This document shows, one piece after another, positions 22,401-35,689 of a stretch of DNA of 64,000 bases. Origin of the DNA: Polytrichum commune (taxonomy: Eukaryota > Streptophyta > Polytrichopsida > Polytrichales > Polytrichaceae); contig OX485804.1 in the NCBI GenBank assembly GCA_950295325.1, forward strand, positions 2,172,001 to 2,236,000. Direction: 5' to 3'. The translations under genes and the position numbers were made by a program. The notes below the pieces were generated by a model that made no database searches, had not been told where the DNA came from, and saw nothing but the letters and a program-made list of their open reading frames with translations. The stretch's first letter is position 1; each line of letters begins with the position of its first letter.

Positions 22401-23929
22401 ATTAGGTTTTGTATGTATGGAGGTAAAATTATCTAGGTGCATAGTTGGGTTCATTCATAATTGGGTCAAAGATAAGGTAAATTCATGTCATTGATGGAAG
22501 GGCGGGGGGGGGGGGGGGGACACATATTTATGTCTATTTGGGGGAATTTATAGCACCCTCAAAGTATGTAATTATTTGAGACTAGGTGTTTTTTTTTTGT
22601 GACCCTACCATTGTTTACAAATGATTGAGACAAGAGTTTTCTACACCCTAAAGTTATTATTTTATTGCATTTTTATGCCAATTGAATCTAATTTTACATG
22701 CAAAGTTGTAAACATTAATTTTTATCTTATTCTAATATAACCACCATTCACATCAAAAGCTATTTTAACATACATTGCAACCTAAAAATATGTACGCATA
22801 AAAAAATTAAAAAAATGGTGTTTACGAAACACAAGGAGCAATCAATATTGTTGAAATCAATAGTGAGCAATGCACTCAATCATCCAATATTCACCTTGTG
22901 GGAAATTATTTTCAAATAGTTTCTCATTTGTATTTAACTCACCCTAATTGTTTTTCATGGTGTTTAACATTTATAACTCATGGATCATTATCTCTATAAT
23001 CTAGGTAGATTTCCTTTGAAGCCTTGCATTTTTTATTCACACTCCTAAGGGCCGGGGGGTGGTGGTGGGGGGGTATGGATGGTAATTTCTTTCATTTTCA
23101 CATATCACCAAATAATGCAAAAAATGAGGCCTTATGTGAATTTTTTTTGGGGCCAACTGTAAGATCTTGAAGCTACTTATACTTACATGCCCATTAAATT
23201 GGACGTTCTAATATGGATTCATGTGCTAAGTTAGTATGTTAGATATTGAAGGGCTTGGCATTTCCTATATAATAATTGCATTTATTTACTAAGAAAGAGG
23301 CTTAACAACTCCTGAGTGTGGCGGATTGCCATGTGAGCAACCACATGTTAGTCAACTTATGGGCATATTAAGGGATGCTTTGGCAGTTGGGAACCCTTGA
23401 TGATCCCTCAACCCTTACATGTTAAAGATAGACCATACCTATGTGGGATGCTTTGGGATGCTTCATAACATTATTCAAATTCATAACATTGTTGTGTGGG
23501 ATTGACAAGTTTCCAAAGAATATTCCCACATTCAACTTGAATATGAAAAATATTCCTCTAAATATTGTCAGTCCCACATAACAATGTTATGTTTGATAGA
23601 TTGATTATATATATACATATAATATACTAGTGGCCCTCAAGATATTAAAAAAAGAGAGTCAAAACTTAATAATACCTAACTGATCATGATCCTGAAAAAA
23701 CAAGTCATAAAATTTCCAAGGATATATAGGTGATGGATACCATAAAAGCTCGCAATGATCTATGTCCAAATACCCAGTGGGTACCAGACCTGGTATTGAA
23801 AGAGGTGCTACTATCCAGTTCGGGTATTAGACCCATGTCCATACTCTGATTGATATCCCGACAATTGTAGATACCCGGGACATATGTAGATACCCACACA
23901 ATATTGGTGATGACTTTCGCTGAAAGGGC
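19471..23929. other. Gene-poor AT-rich stretch
   Basis: 19.5-20.7 kb could be untranslated leader or introns of a plus-strand transcript, but I find no supported exon. 20780-21090 is a second CATTGT-rich block. G homopolymer runs occur at 22502-22519 and 23050-23072. The rest is AT-rich with no motif-bearing ORF. Confidence 0.4.
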
Positions 23930-24283
23930 GCGATCGGCCCTTGTCTGCGACCAGGTTTAGTTTCGTCTGGGAGGACGAGCCCCGTGCCGTTGAGAATGAA
24001 TCCTCTCCGAATTGCGGGATGCTTTTTCTGTCTCAATTCACTTTCCTTTCTCTTTTCTCCCAATTTTCTCCGTTCGCCTTGTCGGTGCAAGCACAAGCTC
24101 GTTCATCCGTTACTAAGGGTCCTTGTTAATTATTTCTTGAGAGGCCGAACTGCATGCACTTGGAACAAATATTAGGTCATCCTTGTTTGGGAGGACGAGT
24201 CGTCACAGTTACATCAGATTGAAGGGCTTCAATTGATTCGCGTCGTGTGTTCTTGTCCAAGCAGTAGTTTTCTGGATAGTAAA
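23930..24283 (+). promoter_or_regulatory. Promoter/5' leader of left paralogue, shared with right paralogue
   Basis: It matches 35690-36179 in scattered blocks: 'gaggacgagccccg', 'tgaatttcc/caatttcctttctc', 'ccaattttctccgt', 'ga..gccgaactgcatgcac' and 'cttggaac'. The homology shows that the duplication included the upstream region, which makes this likely promoter and leader. The right copy has extra sequence at about 35977-36110. Confidence 0.5.
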
Positions 24284-27186
24284 ATGGCTCCAAAACAAAG
24301 CAGAAGACAACTACAGCGAGAGGCGAGATTATTTGGCATCCGCACCCGCCCTGGTTGCAAACCTGCAGTGGAAGTGCGACTGCCGGGATCTAGAAAGGAG
24401 AAAACCCGGGATCGCTGTGGACGATATGGAGTCGGCTAAGAGGCTCGTGGAAGTGATCCTTCTGTACATTGATGGGATTGAGGCTTTCCCTCCGGATCAT
24501 CCAGATCTGCCCCAGCTGGAGACATTTCGCATGCAGGAATTTGGGGCCTTTGTGTTGACCGAGTTGCAGAGGAGATATCCATCCGTAAACCAAGTGAGCA
24601 TACGATATATTGAAAGCTCTTTTGCACTGGCTCTCTTACAGAGTAGATTGATGCACTAGGATCTTCTTGTTTACTTGCAGTCCACTTCAATGTAGCCTGC
24701 TGAAGGCTTGGCTTGATTATGAATTTTATCCTTTATGAGTTCCTTGTATCTTACGGTTGTATAATTTGATATCCCGCAATTGTCAAGCAGGTCCCGAGGA
24801 GTGAAGAGCGTTTGAGCCAAGAGCCTGGCATTATTCAGTCTACTGCTACGGAGGTCCTGGCAGGTATGGTGCAAAACATTAGTTCTGCTGATTGTCATCA
24901 AGGCAGACCATATACGTTCAAATGTGAACAAGATCCGAAGAAAGTGCTGTTTTATGGTTAGGGAGGGATCGAATTTATTTTGACGCCAAAATCCTGAAGC
25001 AAGTCATAATGTTGACTAAAGAAGACTGCTGATGAGTCAGGATCTTAAGGTGGCTTTGAAATTCACTACTGCAAATTCGGCCCAAGGTTTTGATCACGCG
25101 ATGATGCTGATTGGTGTACCAGAATCGAGCTCCGCACACTTTGCGGTTGACAACAACTTCCGAAATTTCCATCCTCCAGGTCGCGAGGCTTTTGTCCTTA
25201 GCATTGAAGACACGGTTGCGTCTTCTATAAATCCGGAGGAACTTCGAACTCCTTCTATGCATATGCAGGTAGGAGTTATTTGGGTGCATTTTTGTGTTTT
25301 CTTAGACTTGAGATGTGCTTGAGTCCTAAGAACGAGTAAATTCACTATGGTATGCTGAATCCACTCTGATTCGAGAATGAATTAGGGCCTTATTAATTTG
25401 TGCTCTCTTAAGTATAAGTCCACTTCAAACCGTCATGCCTAAAAAGGTTAGCAATTGTGGTTTGTATTCTCCAATATTTCCTCATTCCTTACGCCTGTGT
25501 ATTGTCATTCCCTGCAATTATCAAGCAGGGCCCTGCAAGTAAGTACCATGTGCACCAAGGGCCTGGCGTAGATCAGCCTCCTGCCATGCAGCTCCCTCAA
25601 GGTGCCGTGCAAAATTTTTCAACCTCAGGTAAGATTGAAGTGTTAACAGACTTTGAATAACCCTGTAATGAGAGGCTTGACACTACACACTGTACAAAGG
25701 ACCATATTGATAAGTTGAGGCTCCAGAATGTTATGGGCCAATGAGTTAGTGGTTTAAATCTGTAGGCCGAGTCTGGATTCCAGCGAAGTTAGTTGTCTTT
25801 GATCTTCTTGTGGTACCATTCAGAGTCTCTTCCATCTGGTTAAATATTAATCTGTTGTACTTGAATTAAAGTCAGTCTCAATGAATTCCTGCAGATTTGA
25901 TCCACTGCAGCAACCAGGGAGAAATTGCAGAGTTGATAATGCCAACCAACGGACCAGAATTCATCTTTGCTCAGTTTGAGGTCCTCAAAAACTTACGGAA
26001 TGCCTACTCTCAAGCAAGTGAGGCACTTGGCTCAAGTCCGGCCCTTTGTCTACTAGATTCGCTTGAACTTATCCAGGCACATTTTTGTTTCAATTGCAGA
26101 ATCAACTTAAGAGGATGCTCATGGCAGTTTCTGTACTCCTAAATTGTGCACAAAGTCTGTTAGTCTAGAATAGACTTCCATGCTTATCTTTTTGACCTAA
26201 TGTCTCTGCTGTGGAAACACTTCCGAGTCCTGTTTGTAGATATGCATTTTGTGCACCAGCTCTCTACCTCTAATTCATTCCTGGACATAGTCTCTGCAAG
26301 TGATCAAATGCAGATATGAATCCTAGTGTACTTTTCAGTTGGAAGTGATGACTTGATGTGTCCATTCCACTCCCTATACAGACCTGTTGGCTTTGCACTG
26401 TTTTAGGACTTTGCATTTTCATTTGGTAACTTCGTGCATTCAAGGATAATTTGTTACATGTGCTGTGCAGCTCGCTCTGGAGCAGATTTGTGAGAGAAGG
26501 CAACTTGAAGATGAGATGATTCGTCAGGTGGTAGTGCCACTTTTGCAGCAGATCTCTGGCACCGTGTATATACTTCTGGGAGAGCGTGTAACAGAAGGTA
26601 CGCTTGTATGCCAGTCTGATTTTTTATACATTTTGAAATGTTAATGCGACCTCCGATACGAAAATTACTATTTCCGGACATTCCAGTTCGTCGGTGTTGA
26701 CTATAATTATCAGATTATACTTAGGGTGGGACCAGCATAATGTCTGCAGCTGGTGGGTCATGACTCATGGCGAGACCCGGTCTTACTCTAACTATTTTGC
26801 AGAGTATATTGAGTTATTTAAGTAAGAATCCCAATTCCCCTTCCAGTGTCCGGGGAGATTTTTGGGCACAATCGGTCAAAACCTAGTATTTCCAACTCCA
26901 ACCGGTTACATGCTGTGATCTTCCGGTTCTTTATTAATTTGAGATATATTCCATAGATTTCTCTAAAAGGATGGGTAATTCCTGAAGTCGTGAACTTCAA
27001 CTGCTTATATCTCAAACTCAACCGGTTCATCTGTAACTAGCGGTCAGTTCTCCCCGTCCATTATCCCCTTCCAACCTCATTCCAATGCCTATTCCCGCTG
27101 TTCACCTTGCAGGCTCTGCAAGAAGCTTCTCTGGCTTCAGTGGAGTTATGGCTTCGTTCTCATGGTTGCGTGGTGAGGCTCATTAG
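24284..27186 (+). pseudogene. Left copy of an unrecognised two-copy gene family, apparently broken
   Basis: Exon blocks aligned to the copy at 36180 are 24284-24593, 24791-24863, 25075-25283, 25529-25601 and 25895-26076. Tail exons 26471-26597 and 27113-27186 (stop) are this copy's own. The N-terminal block reads 'FGIRTRPGCKPAVEVRLPG' then 'IEAFPPDHPDLPQLETF'. Three defects show by comparison: an extra A near 24403 shifts the first exon out of frame (the intact copy keeps it), the acceptor of exon 3 is AA instead of AG, and the donor of exon 5 is GC instead of GT. The tail reads 'ERRQLEDEMIRQ', a short coiled-coil-like piece. A 210-bp dispersed repeat sits in the last intron. Introns are otherwise in matching positions. 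Family and function are unknown. A corrected splice or editing event cannot be excluded. Confidence 0.55.
26844..27056 (+). repeat. Dispersed ~210-bp repeat, copy B
   Basis: It lies in the last intron of the left paralogue. It matches copy C (32137) in the same orientation and copy A (10141) inverted. It begins CAGTGTCCGGGGAG and ends near 'TTCTCCCCG'. The GGGGAG/CTCCCC ends are weakly inverted. Confidence 0.68.
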
Positions 27187-29285
27187 AATCACTTGAGCCA
27201 CTGGTGTTAGTCCTGGTTGCAAATACAGCTTTCTGAACCAGGTTTCCCCTTGAATCCTCCACACATACACTGGAGCCCACAAGTGCACAATTGATGGAGC
27301 ACTGCCGAGGTCTCTAAGAGCTTGTCCACTATGTGCGAGTATAAAAGACACAGAAAAATCTAATATTCCAAGCCGCACCTTTCTTGAACAGGAAAAAATC
27401 ATGTGGAACAAACATACGGTAAGGTAAAATGTCTTTTTGATTTTCTATTTTAATATTTGTTTTCTTCTTATTTTGTTTGAATTAATTTCTTTTCCATTTA
27501 ATTTTCTCATTTTACTTTATTCGCTATGTCATTTCTCTTTTGGAATTTTTTTATTTGACTCTGTTTGCTATGTTGTTTCTAATTTGATTTGCCCAGTTGA
27601 CTTAATTTGCTACGAAGTACCTTTATAAACACCGTTGTTCAAAGATTTTGTTTTTGTTTTCTACGTCCATTTGATTTATTATTATTTTTGATCATATGAT
27701 TTGATTGTTTGATTTGATTTGGTTATTTTCACCGATTATGCGATTCTTTTATTTTATTAGTTTAGTTTATTTTATTATATCATTATTCTTTGTTTTCAAA
27801 GTTTAAATGTTTTATTTTCTGTTCGAATTTTAGTCGACATTTGACCACAGTCGCTACACTAGTCTGCCCCACTCTCACTAGTCTCAAACATTCTTCCGGT
27901 GAGTGATGTGCAGAAAACACAGAAAGGCTTGAATATAGTGCAGAACTTGCAGAAGTGGATATATGGATAAACTTGCAGCCCAGAGTTGATGCACCAGGTG
28001 AAGAGTCATGAAGTCTCCCTCTTCATCTGCTGAGATCGGTGATGGTTGATTGCAGCCAATGATGAAATTTCTCTGTCTCCAAGTCATACATGATGTTACT
28101 CTTTGTGTTCTGTGTGGATATGTCTACTGTTTGCAGCATTCCTACTCGACTGTCCAATACGTCTGATAGACTTGAGTCTTGGACATTTATCCACTTAGTC
28201 TTGGAAAATATTTCAGATTGTGGTTTTCTCACTGCAATTCTTATTATGTTCGATGTCATAGGGGGCTAAAACTCAAGGCCTTAACCTGGATCTCATGGGA
28301 ACTTCAAGGTTAAGCTGCCTAAGGCCGGAATAGTACTCAGAGGGGTGACCTTCCCAACACTATTTTCAAGCCTTTGTGTTTCCTGCAAGTTCACTTGATT
28401 TCTGTAGCACTTGGTGGGTGCACCCAATCATAGTGGGGGTACCTGAGTGAACCAGATATTTTCAACCAAGCATGTGGAAACATAGGGGTTTGTTCAAGTT
28501 GTTCATCTTTGAAAGGAGGCAGTAGTTGTTAGTGCCCCTCTAATTCTTGTTGTGCCCGTTTCAGGATTACATATAGACTTTGACCAACTCAAAAATGAAA
28601 GTACACCATATTTCATGGCGGTGGCAACATTGGAGTCGTCTTTTCTTTCTTGATGCCATTGTGGATATGTAGAATGTGTAATAATATAATGGTTTCTTCA
28701 ATTACGATCTGTTCTGTTACGTTTGGTTTCATACCAAATGGGACAAAGTCTTGAATGTCTGATGCTATTTCATTAAAAGACAGCTGTGTAAATCGAAACA
28801 CCTCCAATCTGTTCTCCTGCATATCACAATGTGGATGTCATCTTTGATTTGATTGCAACAGTTTGTCTTTGTGACCATTTAGGACTTGCTCAATCAAGAA
28901 CTGAAATTAATTTTTTTGCTTTGTGCTGATCTATAATTTCTTACTGTGAGTAGCTTTCATTAATTACCTTGAAACTCATTATCAATGCTACCATCCCAAA
29001 TGAGACAAGCCTTGCTAGGTTCAAGTGATACATTTTGTCACAGAGCAAGAAACTGGGAACTTCATGGGCACTATAATAATAATAATTTGAATATGCCTTC
29101 CTGCAGACAACCTGTATGAAGCTAAATAATGGCGACCCACATAGAATTTTGGGGTGGCACGAATTGGAGTTGAAATTAACAATGAAATGTGCGACAATTT
29201 CTGAAGCATATGCACAACCTAGACAACAAAGACTCAAGGAAGAGTTGAACGCCATGTATCCAAAGACAAAGACAAAAAGGTCTTC
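27187..29285. other. No recognisable gene
   Basis: 27430-27830 is very T-rich. The remainder has ordinary composition, with short unsupported frames on both strands. Confidence 0.4.
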
Positions 29286-30430
29286 GTACACCCTAACCTT
29301 GATAATATCACACTTGTTAATAGAACACCTTGATATTGTCACCTAAAAGTTTGAAACCGATTTCCATAGTGTAAAACTCCCTCGTTATTATCACTATCAC
29401 CCTTGATAATGTCACATTTGTTTTTCAAAATTTGTAGTGTAAGTGTGATAATAATAAGTAACATGGATGAAAAAAGGCCGGATGGACAACAAATTCTATG
29501 GATGACATCGGCATCTTCACCTGCTTCCGCTTGAATCTTGGGTTCTTCAATCTTCAATCTCATGTGCCGAAGAAGCAACGGTTTCTCTCGCAGATCAACT
29601 TCTCGTAGCTCTGCCTGCATCGTATGCTCTCTCCTCTCGCCGCTCCACACACTGCTCTGCCCCTCATCTTCTTGCTACTCTCCTCAACAAATTGCTGCAT
29701 CCACAAGGTTTCTTCCTAAATGGTACTTTTGAAGCTTTGAGGCTTGTTGAATCAGTTCGGTGTTGAAGACCTTGTAATTGATTTCTCTGTTTCAAACTTA
29801 GACTGCTGGCATTCATTCTGTGGCATTTTCAGAGAATTGCATTGTGAGGTGGAAGTTGATCAATGGGTGGTTCCTGAGGATTTTGTGGCTGCTGTTGAAG
29901 ATGGCGCACACATGGTAAGCACCTTAGTTGCATTCCTTCAGTAGCCATTTCCAATGTCGATAAATGCCTCTTAACCTTGAAGATTTAGAGCTGGTAAAAC
30001 ATTTCCGAGAAGCAATTTGTTGGAGCTGCATGCTTTCGCATTAGACACACCTTCAAGATTGTAAATTCTAAGAAGTTTCATGATACATGACAAACTCATT
30101 AGAATTGGTGTTGCACATTTAACATCAACAAAACAATGTGACATTAGAAGCTTCTTTGTCTCTAGTGAGAGGTCTTTACCTGATCTCAATGACACATTAT
30201 GATGTGCTCTTGTTGTTATTCACAATTTTGAATTAGATTTTACATTCAAAACATTGAAGTCTCGTATTTGTTATTTAAAAAAAAATTATAATTATATTTT
30301 GATTTTCTACATATATTTTGATAATATCACATTATGCACAAAATGTGACATTATCAAGTATGTCACACCTTGTTTATATCACATTTTTTGGTGAAACGGA
30401 GGGTGTGACATTATCAAGGTTAGGGTGTAC
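29286..30430. mobile_element. 1145-bp TIR element carrying gene-like sequence
   Basis: The ends are inverted: left GTACACCCTAACCTTGATAA, right its complement ending 'GGTTAGGGTGTAC', with about 27-30 paired bases allowing mismatches. Subterminal copies of TGATAATGTCACA repeat several times at both ends. The interior (29490-29945) is unlike the ends. It has a pyrimidine-rich leader-like block and an open piece reading 'ELHCEVEVDQWVVPEDFVAAVEDGAHM' ahead of a GTAAGC donor. This looks like captured host gene sequence, as in Pack-MULE-type elements. No transposase and no certain target duplication are visible. Confidence 0.6.
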
Positions 30431-30538
30431 TCCCAAGGTGGACCTTTGAGGTCAATATGATGTCACTCGCACCTTTAAACATGCTTTTGTAGCTGGTTGT
30501 AGTACTGACCATGTCCTATCTTACATATTATCTTCTTA

Positions 30539-30947
30539 AGGTAGAGGGTGCTAAAACCAACACCTATAAATGTCTCTCAATTGTCAACACTCTACTACCT
30601 TGAACCGTTCCCCATGGTGTAGGAGTGCTTGGGCCCATGGAGTGACGGTTTTAGATGCCATTAGTGGCGTCACCTCATAGCGGCCTCCACTATCTTCATA
30701 TAGGAGAGGTAATAGGCTCCACTCTATTTGGGGTTGGTTCAAGGTGGGTTTAGATGTCTTGTGGTTTGATAAAGCTAGTGGTTTTAAATTTGATTATTCA
30801 TCGAAATTGCAATTGATTCTAATTTTTCTTTCTTTCTTTCTTTATACCTATGTTTATACCATAGGCTAGTATGATTTTATTTATATCAACCACATAGGCA
30901 TATGTATGTGCAGTAGCTTAAAGTGTTGGTTTAAGCACCCTCTACCT
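30539..30947. mobile_element. 409-bp MITE with TA target duplication
   Basis: Terminal inverted repeats start AGGTAGAGGGTGCT and continue 'AAACCAACAC', with one or two mismatches over about 24 bases. TA flanks both ends (30537-30538 and 30948-30949), as for Tc1/mariner-type MITEs. A (TTTC)n tract lies inside at about 30826-30843. It is non-coding. Confidence 0.7.
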
Positions 30948-30949
30948 TA

Positions 30950-32136
30950 GTTGGCGGAAGTCTGCTATTGATCGTCTCCTTTCTCTTGTTTCTTTACACT
31001 TCCCTTTATTGTTATCATGATTAACATATTTGAGCCTAAAATTGAACACCTATTGTAAAGTGGCCAAAATCATTAAAATGGAATGTGTTGCTTCATTTAG
31101 AAAGAAAATCTAGGAGTCTTGTGCATTGATAACCGTTCTAGGGAAGTATCGCGATTCTTGGTTTATATTGGCCTCATCAAAGGCAAGAATGATTGTGATA
31201 GAGATGCTTTCGATTCACACATAAATTCTTAATTGTCTTTTGACTTCAACTGCTTACCTATTGTTGCTACCAATTCAATATTTTAGGTCTAAGAGGTGGT
31301 AATAAGGGCCTTCATGATAGACGTAGTTGTGTTCTTCAATCTCTTCATTTCAAACTTAGCTTTATTGCCCTACTTATGTGTGTCCCAATGAACTTTCACT
31401 CCGCCCTTCACATTGAGGGCATTGAAGTCCACCATATTCAACACAATTTTGATTGACCACTTGTACATGGAAGTCAACCCTTCAATTTCTCAGTCCATTT
31501 TGACCCCAAAATATTCTGACTGAAAACATTGTTTTTGAAGACACTTGGAACAAGATCCGCAACACATTAGGAATATATCATCGTATGGATGGAAATAGTA
31601 GCAAGGTATTTTCTACTGGAGAAAGTGCATTCCTAGCACCTTCCACATGAAGGAGAGATGGTGAGCAGGGTGATTGTAGGTCTTATGTTCATGCATTTTA
31701 CAAGAAACAACTTACTTTCCCCTTTGTGCTACAACTTATCATCAATGAACTTATAGATAGACTTTGTATTCTAAGATTAGTGAATGAAATGAGATGAAAT
31801 TGATTCTAAAGTCTGGGAAGCCCAAAGGCCTAATGAATGCATACAAGCCGATTATGACATTTCACACTGTTAACAATTGTAATCTGCAGATATCTTTTTT
31901 TTGGTATTCTTGGCCTCCTGCACCTGTCATACGACTGCTATGCACACTATTTTGAACTACCCTTCCAAGCTCGTAGTTTAAGAAATAATTATTGGCTTCA
32001 TGTCAAGAGACTTTCAAAGCTTCTGAGAAAGTTATAGGATTTCATCGATTTAGGACCACTTAACCTTGCAGTATGTGTGTGGATAGAAAGTTAATAGATA
32101 AAATTGTCAAGACCAAGCCCTACACATCATCATGAT
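30950..32136. other. Probable decayed transposon sequence
   Basis: Between about 31300 and 31790 there are long stretches of amino-acid-like text broken by stops, but no domain I can name. No intact gene is visible. Confidence 0.3.
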
Positions 32137-32357
32137 CAGTGTTTGGGAAGAATTTTGGGCATAATCAGTCAAAAAATCCTAGTGTTTCCAAGTCCAACCA
32201 GTGATATGCTGTGAACTTTTGGTTTTTGTTTATTAATTTGAGGTATGTTCTAAATATTTCTCTGGAAAGACTGGTAATTTTCTTGCAGTTTTGAAGTTCA
32301 ACCAACTATTTCTTAAACTCTACTAGTTCATGTGTAAGTAGCGGTTGATTCTCCCCG
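32137..32357 (+). repeat. Dispersed ~210-bp repeat, copy C
   Basis: Same orientation as copy B and about 5.3 kb away. It shares 'ttttgggca.aatc.gtc', 'tccaa.tccaacc', 'atgctgtga', 'tttattaatttgag' and the end 'ttctccccgt'. It is more decayed than copy B. Confidence 0.65.
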
Positions 32358-35300
32358 TTCATTCATCAAGATTCATGTCTTGTTTATCCAACATTAACAC
32401 ATGTATGTATTGGAGAATTTCTTGAACTGCAGTTTCTCATTCTAGATTTCATTTTGCACCCTGACCTGCTGCACTGCAACTTCATGTCTCCTATTTGTTG
32501 GCCAAGTCGGCAAAAACTATTAATTGATTAAATTCGACTTCTATCCACATGGAAGTGTGCTTAATTGTATTCTAGCTTAAGAATGAGATATAGTGGTGAA
32601 GTTTGAGGATGGGAGTTGACCGCCTTCTAGTTTTCTAGAAATGGAAATTGACTTTGATTTGAGAAAATTAAATATTGATGTGCAGAAATCTTTTGGCCAC
32701 GGTTGTTGTATTTTGCACTACATACTTCATGCTAACATATCCTTATTGTTTGCGCCTTTTCCCAAATTGGCATATTTATTTGGATTCATTTTCATTTATT
32801 TACAATTTTTAGGCATAAAGTTTAATAAGCCCACTCATGTAAATATGACCAAAAAATTGATAATGGGATATTATGGCCATATTCCAACTTATATTATTGA
32901 CAACAAGGCAAATCTACTCACTAATTATATAATTGGATGTAGTACCCTTAGGCTACAAAACATGGATGACTTGCTTGGCTAACAAGTATTAAGACATAGT
33001 GATCAAGTTGTTCAAGTCTTTAGATCAATCTATTAAATTATAATGAGGACTATCTTACTTATTCCATTAACAACCTAAAGTCGGAGATGGTTAATGCCTT
33101 TTGTGATAAACTCCAAAGTGCTCAGTTACTAAAGTTTCAACCACCATTTTGGGCATGTTTTATACATGTACATTTCAAAATTTAGATTTCAACACTAGGG
33201 TTGAACCTTCAGGGGTGCACTCATTATTAGAACTGAGAACCATGTGTGTGCATGACTATGAAATTAATATCCCTACTATGCAAGTTTTTCTTTCTCATAA
33301 AGTGATAGATGTACTAATACATAACTAGAAAATCCTCTCGAATACATTACATATATAATTGAAAAATAAATAAATCGTTTAGACCCCATTCATATGTATA
33401 TGGCAAAGAGATTATGTGAAAAAGATGGCTAAAATTCTCCTAGCAAGACATATTTATTTTTTATTGATAAACGAGTGTTCAATAGAACTTTAGGTTTGAC
33501 ATACAACATACCAGACTTAATTTTAGCAAGTCTATCCTTGGACAATAAGAGTCATACCTGAATAATAAGAGTGGGGGTTGTAGGAGCCAGACAAAGACAT
33601 ATACGGATCCTGCTCTTGTATTCAATATGAACAATAGTAAACGATTTCCGTCACTGACAAACACTAACCGACTCGGTTGAACCAAATGCGGTGTAAGCAA
33701 TAATGGAGTAGCAGAGGTAAGGCAATGGCCGGATACTGTTGATGCTAAAGATGATGATGGGCATCATAAACCAACGTCCAAATGATGACCCTACAATGGC
33801 CCCCAAAACACCATAGTTTGCAGCAACAATCTCATTATTGGAACAAGAAGCAACCACAAGAAGAAGAGGAGAAACACCACCTATGTACTTCATGGTCACA
33901 CCACCTGCAAGCTCCACAATGAGAAACCTTTAGATTTTCCAAAGTGTAGTCTTTCCCCTCTTGTCTTAAACCTTAAATTTGATGAATGAATATGGTTCAC
34001 ATATTAGATGAAATATTCATTTGGACCTCTTGTAGATTACCCACTATGGGCCTAAAGGTAGAAATACAACTAGGATTATATGAATAATATGCCGAGTATC
34101 TTTACAAAGCTAAAATAAATAATACCCGTACCTTGTATATTTTGTATCCCTAGGCACAATTAATATCCCTTTTGTGCACCCACATGGGTCCATAGTTTTA
34201 ACAATGAGTGTATCCCCTTGAGGGTTGAACTGAGCATGTTCTTCAAATTTGTAATAGTTGTAGCAGAACATGTGGAGGTATAGGGATAGAAAAAGGAGAG
34301 ATAAAGCAAAGAGGAGGAGATAAATTGCACGTCTACACATGGGTTGGCATGGCCAATACCAAGGTTTGCAAGACAATAAACATAACTCATCTTTGAATAA
34401 TCCTACTCGAGAGGTGGTTGGATCAATAAGTGCATTTTTATTTGCAGATAAATGTTTTCAAAACATTTGCTAAAAAACAACCACGAGTTTGCCAATTCTA
34501 ACTATATGAATGAAATTTAAAATTCACTTTGTATGTCACAATTTTCTTTTGTATGTCCACTCCAATGCAAGCATTTAAATGCAAGCATTTAAATGAGAAT
34601 ATATAAATATATTATCATTTCTTTGGTTTGACTTGGATCTTAAGCTTTCAAATGGTCATTTTACTCCTAACCTCTTTCATTTGAGTTCATATAGGGTAAC
34701 ATCAAAAATTGATTTTTTTTTAATATTATGAAAGTGTTTCTTCAAAGTAGGGGATAAATTTCAATGCCCCCCCACTCATCGTAAGTGTTAATATTCAAAA
34801 TGAAAAACTTCTAAACGGTCTCAATATCCAAGTTTAAATATATACATATTTGAAAATACAAATCATAAATTCTAAATAAGTATATTAATATTATTTGGGT
34901 TTTTTTTCTACTAAATTTATATTATATCGTCATCAATGCTTGGGTGGAGCATCGTGGAGCCTTAAGTCCTAATAATATAATTATTTGGAGAATTCATACA
35001 TTTTTACATTTAAGTTGAACAAATTATAAAAAGTACAAATCATTTGAAAATGGATAAGTTGAGCACAACACAATTCCAAGCACCTACTCGTTTGTCTACA
35101 ATGAGAATAAACTAATATTGCAACAATGGAACACTGTAAGGTCCTTGACTTGTCAACTAAGTTTGTGCAGACAATCTTAAGTGTCTGCATGGTAAAATTT
35201 AAGCTTCGTGACACCTACCATGGGGGAGTGTGATAACGCAGAAAAACTTTGTCGAGCACACGTCTTCCTATTTTTATCCAAACAGAGACCTCAATGTAGC

Positions 35301-35689
35301 ACAATGGGGTGAATGGTCACAACACCTATTGAGGGGGAGTGCGAACCAGGGGAAGGGAGGATGTAAATAATGATAACTAATGTAGAGCCCATAAGTTAAT
35401 TACTATTCAACGGAAAAAAAGTCAAAGCCCCAAAATCCCTCTAGTGAACATAAATTGAGACGAATCATCAAGCAGCCTACACTATTTTTACTATTGGGTT
35501 TTAGGAAAGTAAACCGGTCCAATGGGTCCCAATTGGAATGAAGTAGCCTCAAAATGGGGAGGGGAGGGGCAGGTTTTTACTGCGAGCCAGAATAAGTTAC
35601 GTGTCTGCGCGCAGACTCCAGTCTGTTTGCGACGCTCTTGTCTCCGATCCTTGGTGGCAAGCCACGAGCCCCCGTGAGTCCACCATGCA
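32358..35689. other. Gene-poor region with two hydrophobic minus-strand frames
   Basis: Minus frames at 33917-33651 ('VSPLLLVVASCS', 'FMMPIIIFSIN') and 34376-34110 ('IYLLLFALSLLFLSLYL') are hydrophobic and could be exons of a membrane protein. They do not join by a convincing splice and have no family motif. Two GGGGGAGTG tracts (35222 and 35335) recall polypurine tracts of LTR elements, but no LTR pair was found. Confidence 0.3.

Noticed and set aside
22501-22520. G homopolymer as a functional element
   Set aside because: Simple homopolymer run, possibly length-uncertain in the assembly; nothing around it suggests a role.
33479-34390. Hydrophobic minus-strand frames as a membrane-protein gene
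   Set aside because: No splice pattern joins them in frame and no family motif; hydrophobic runs are common in AT-rich random frames.
35217-35345. GGGGGAGTG tracts like LTR-retrotransposon polypurine tracts
   Set aside because: No LTR pair, primer-binding site or gag/pol text nearby.
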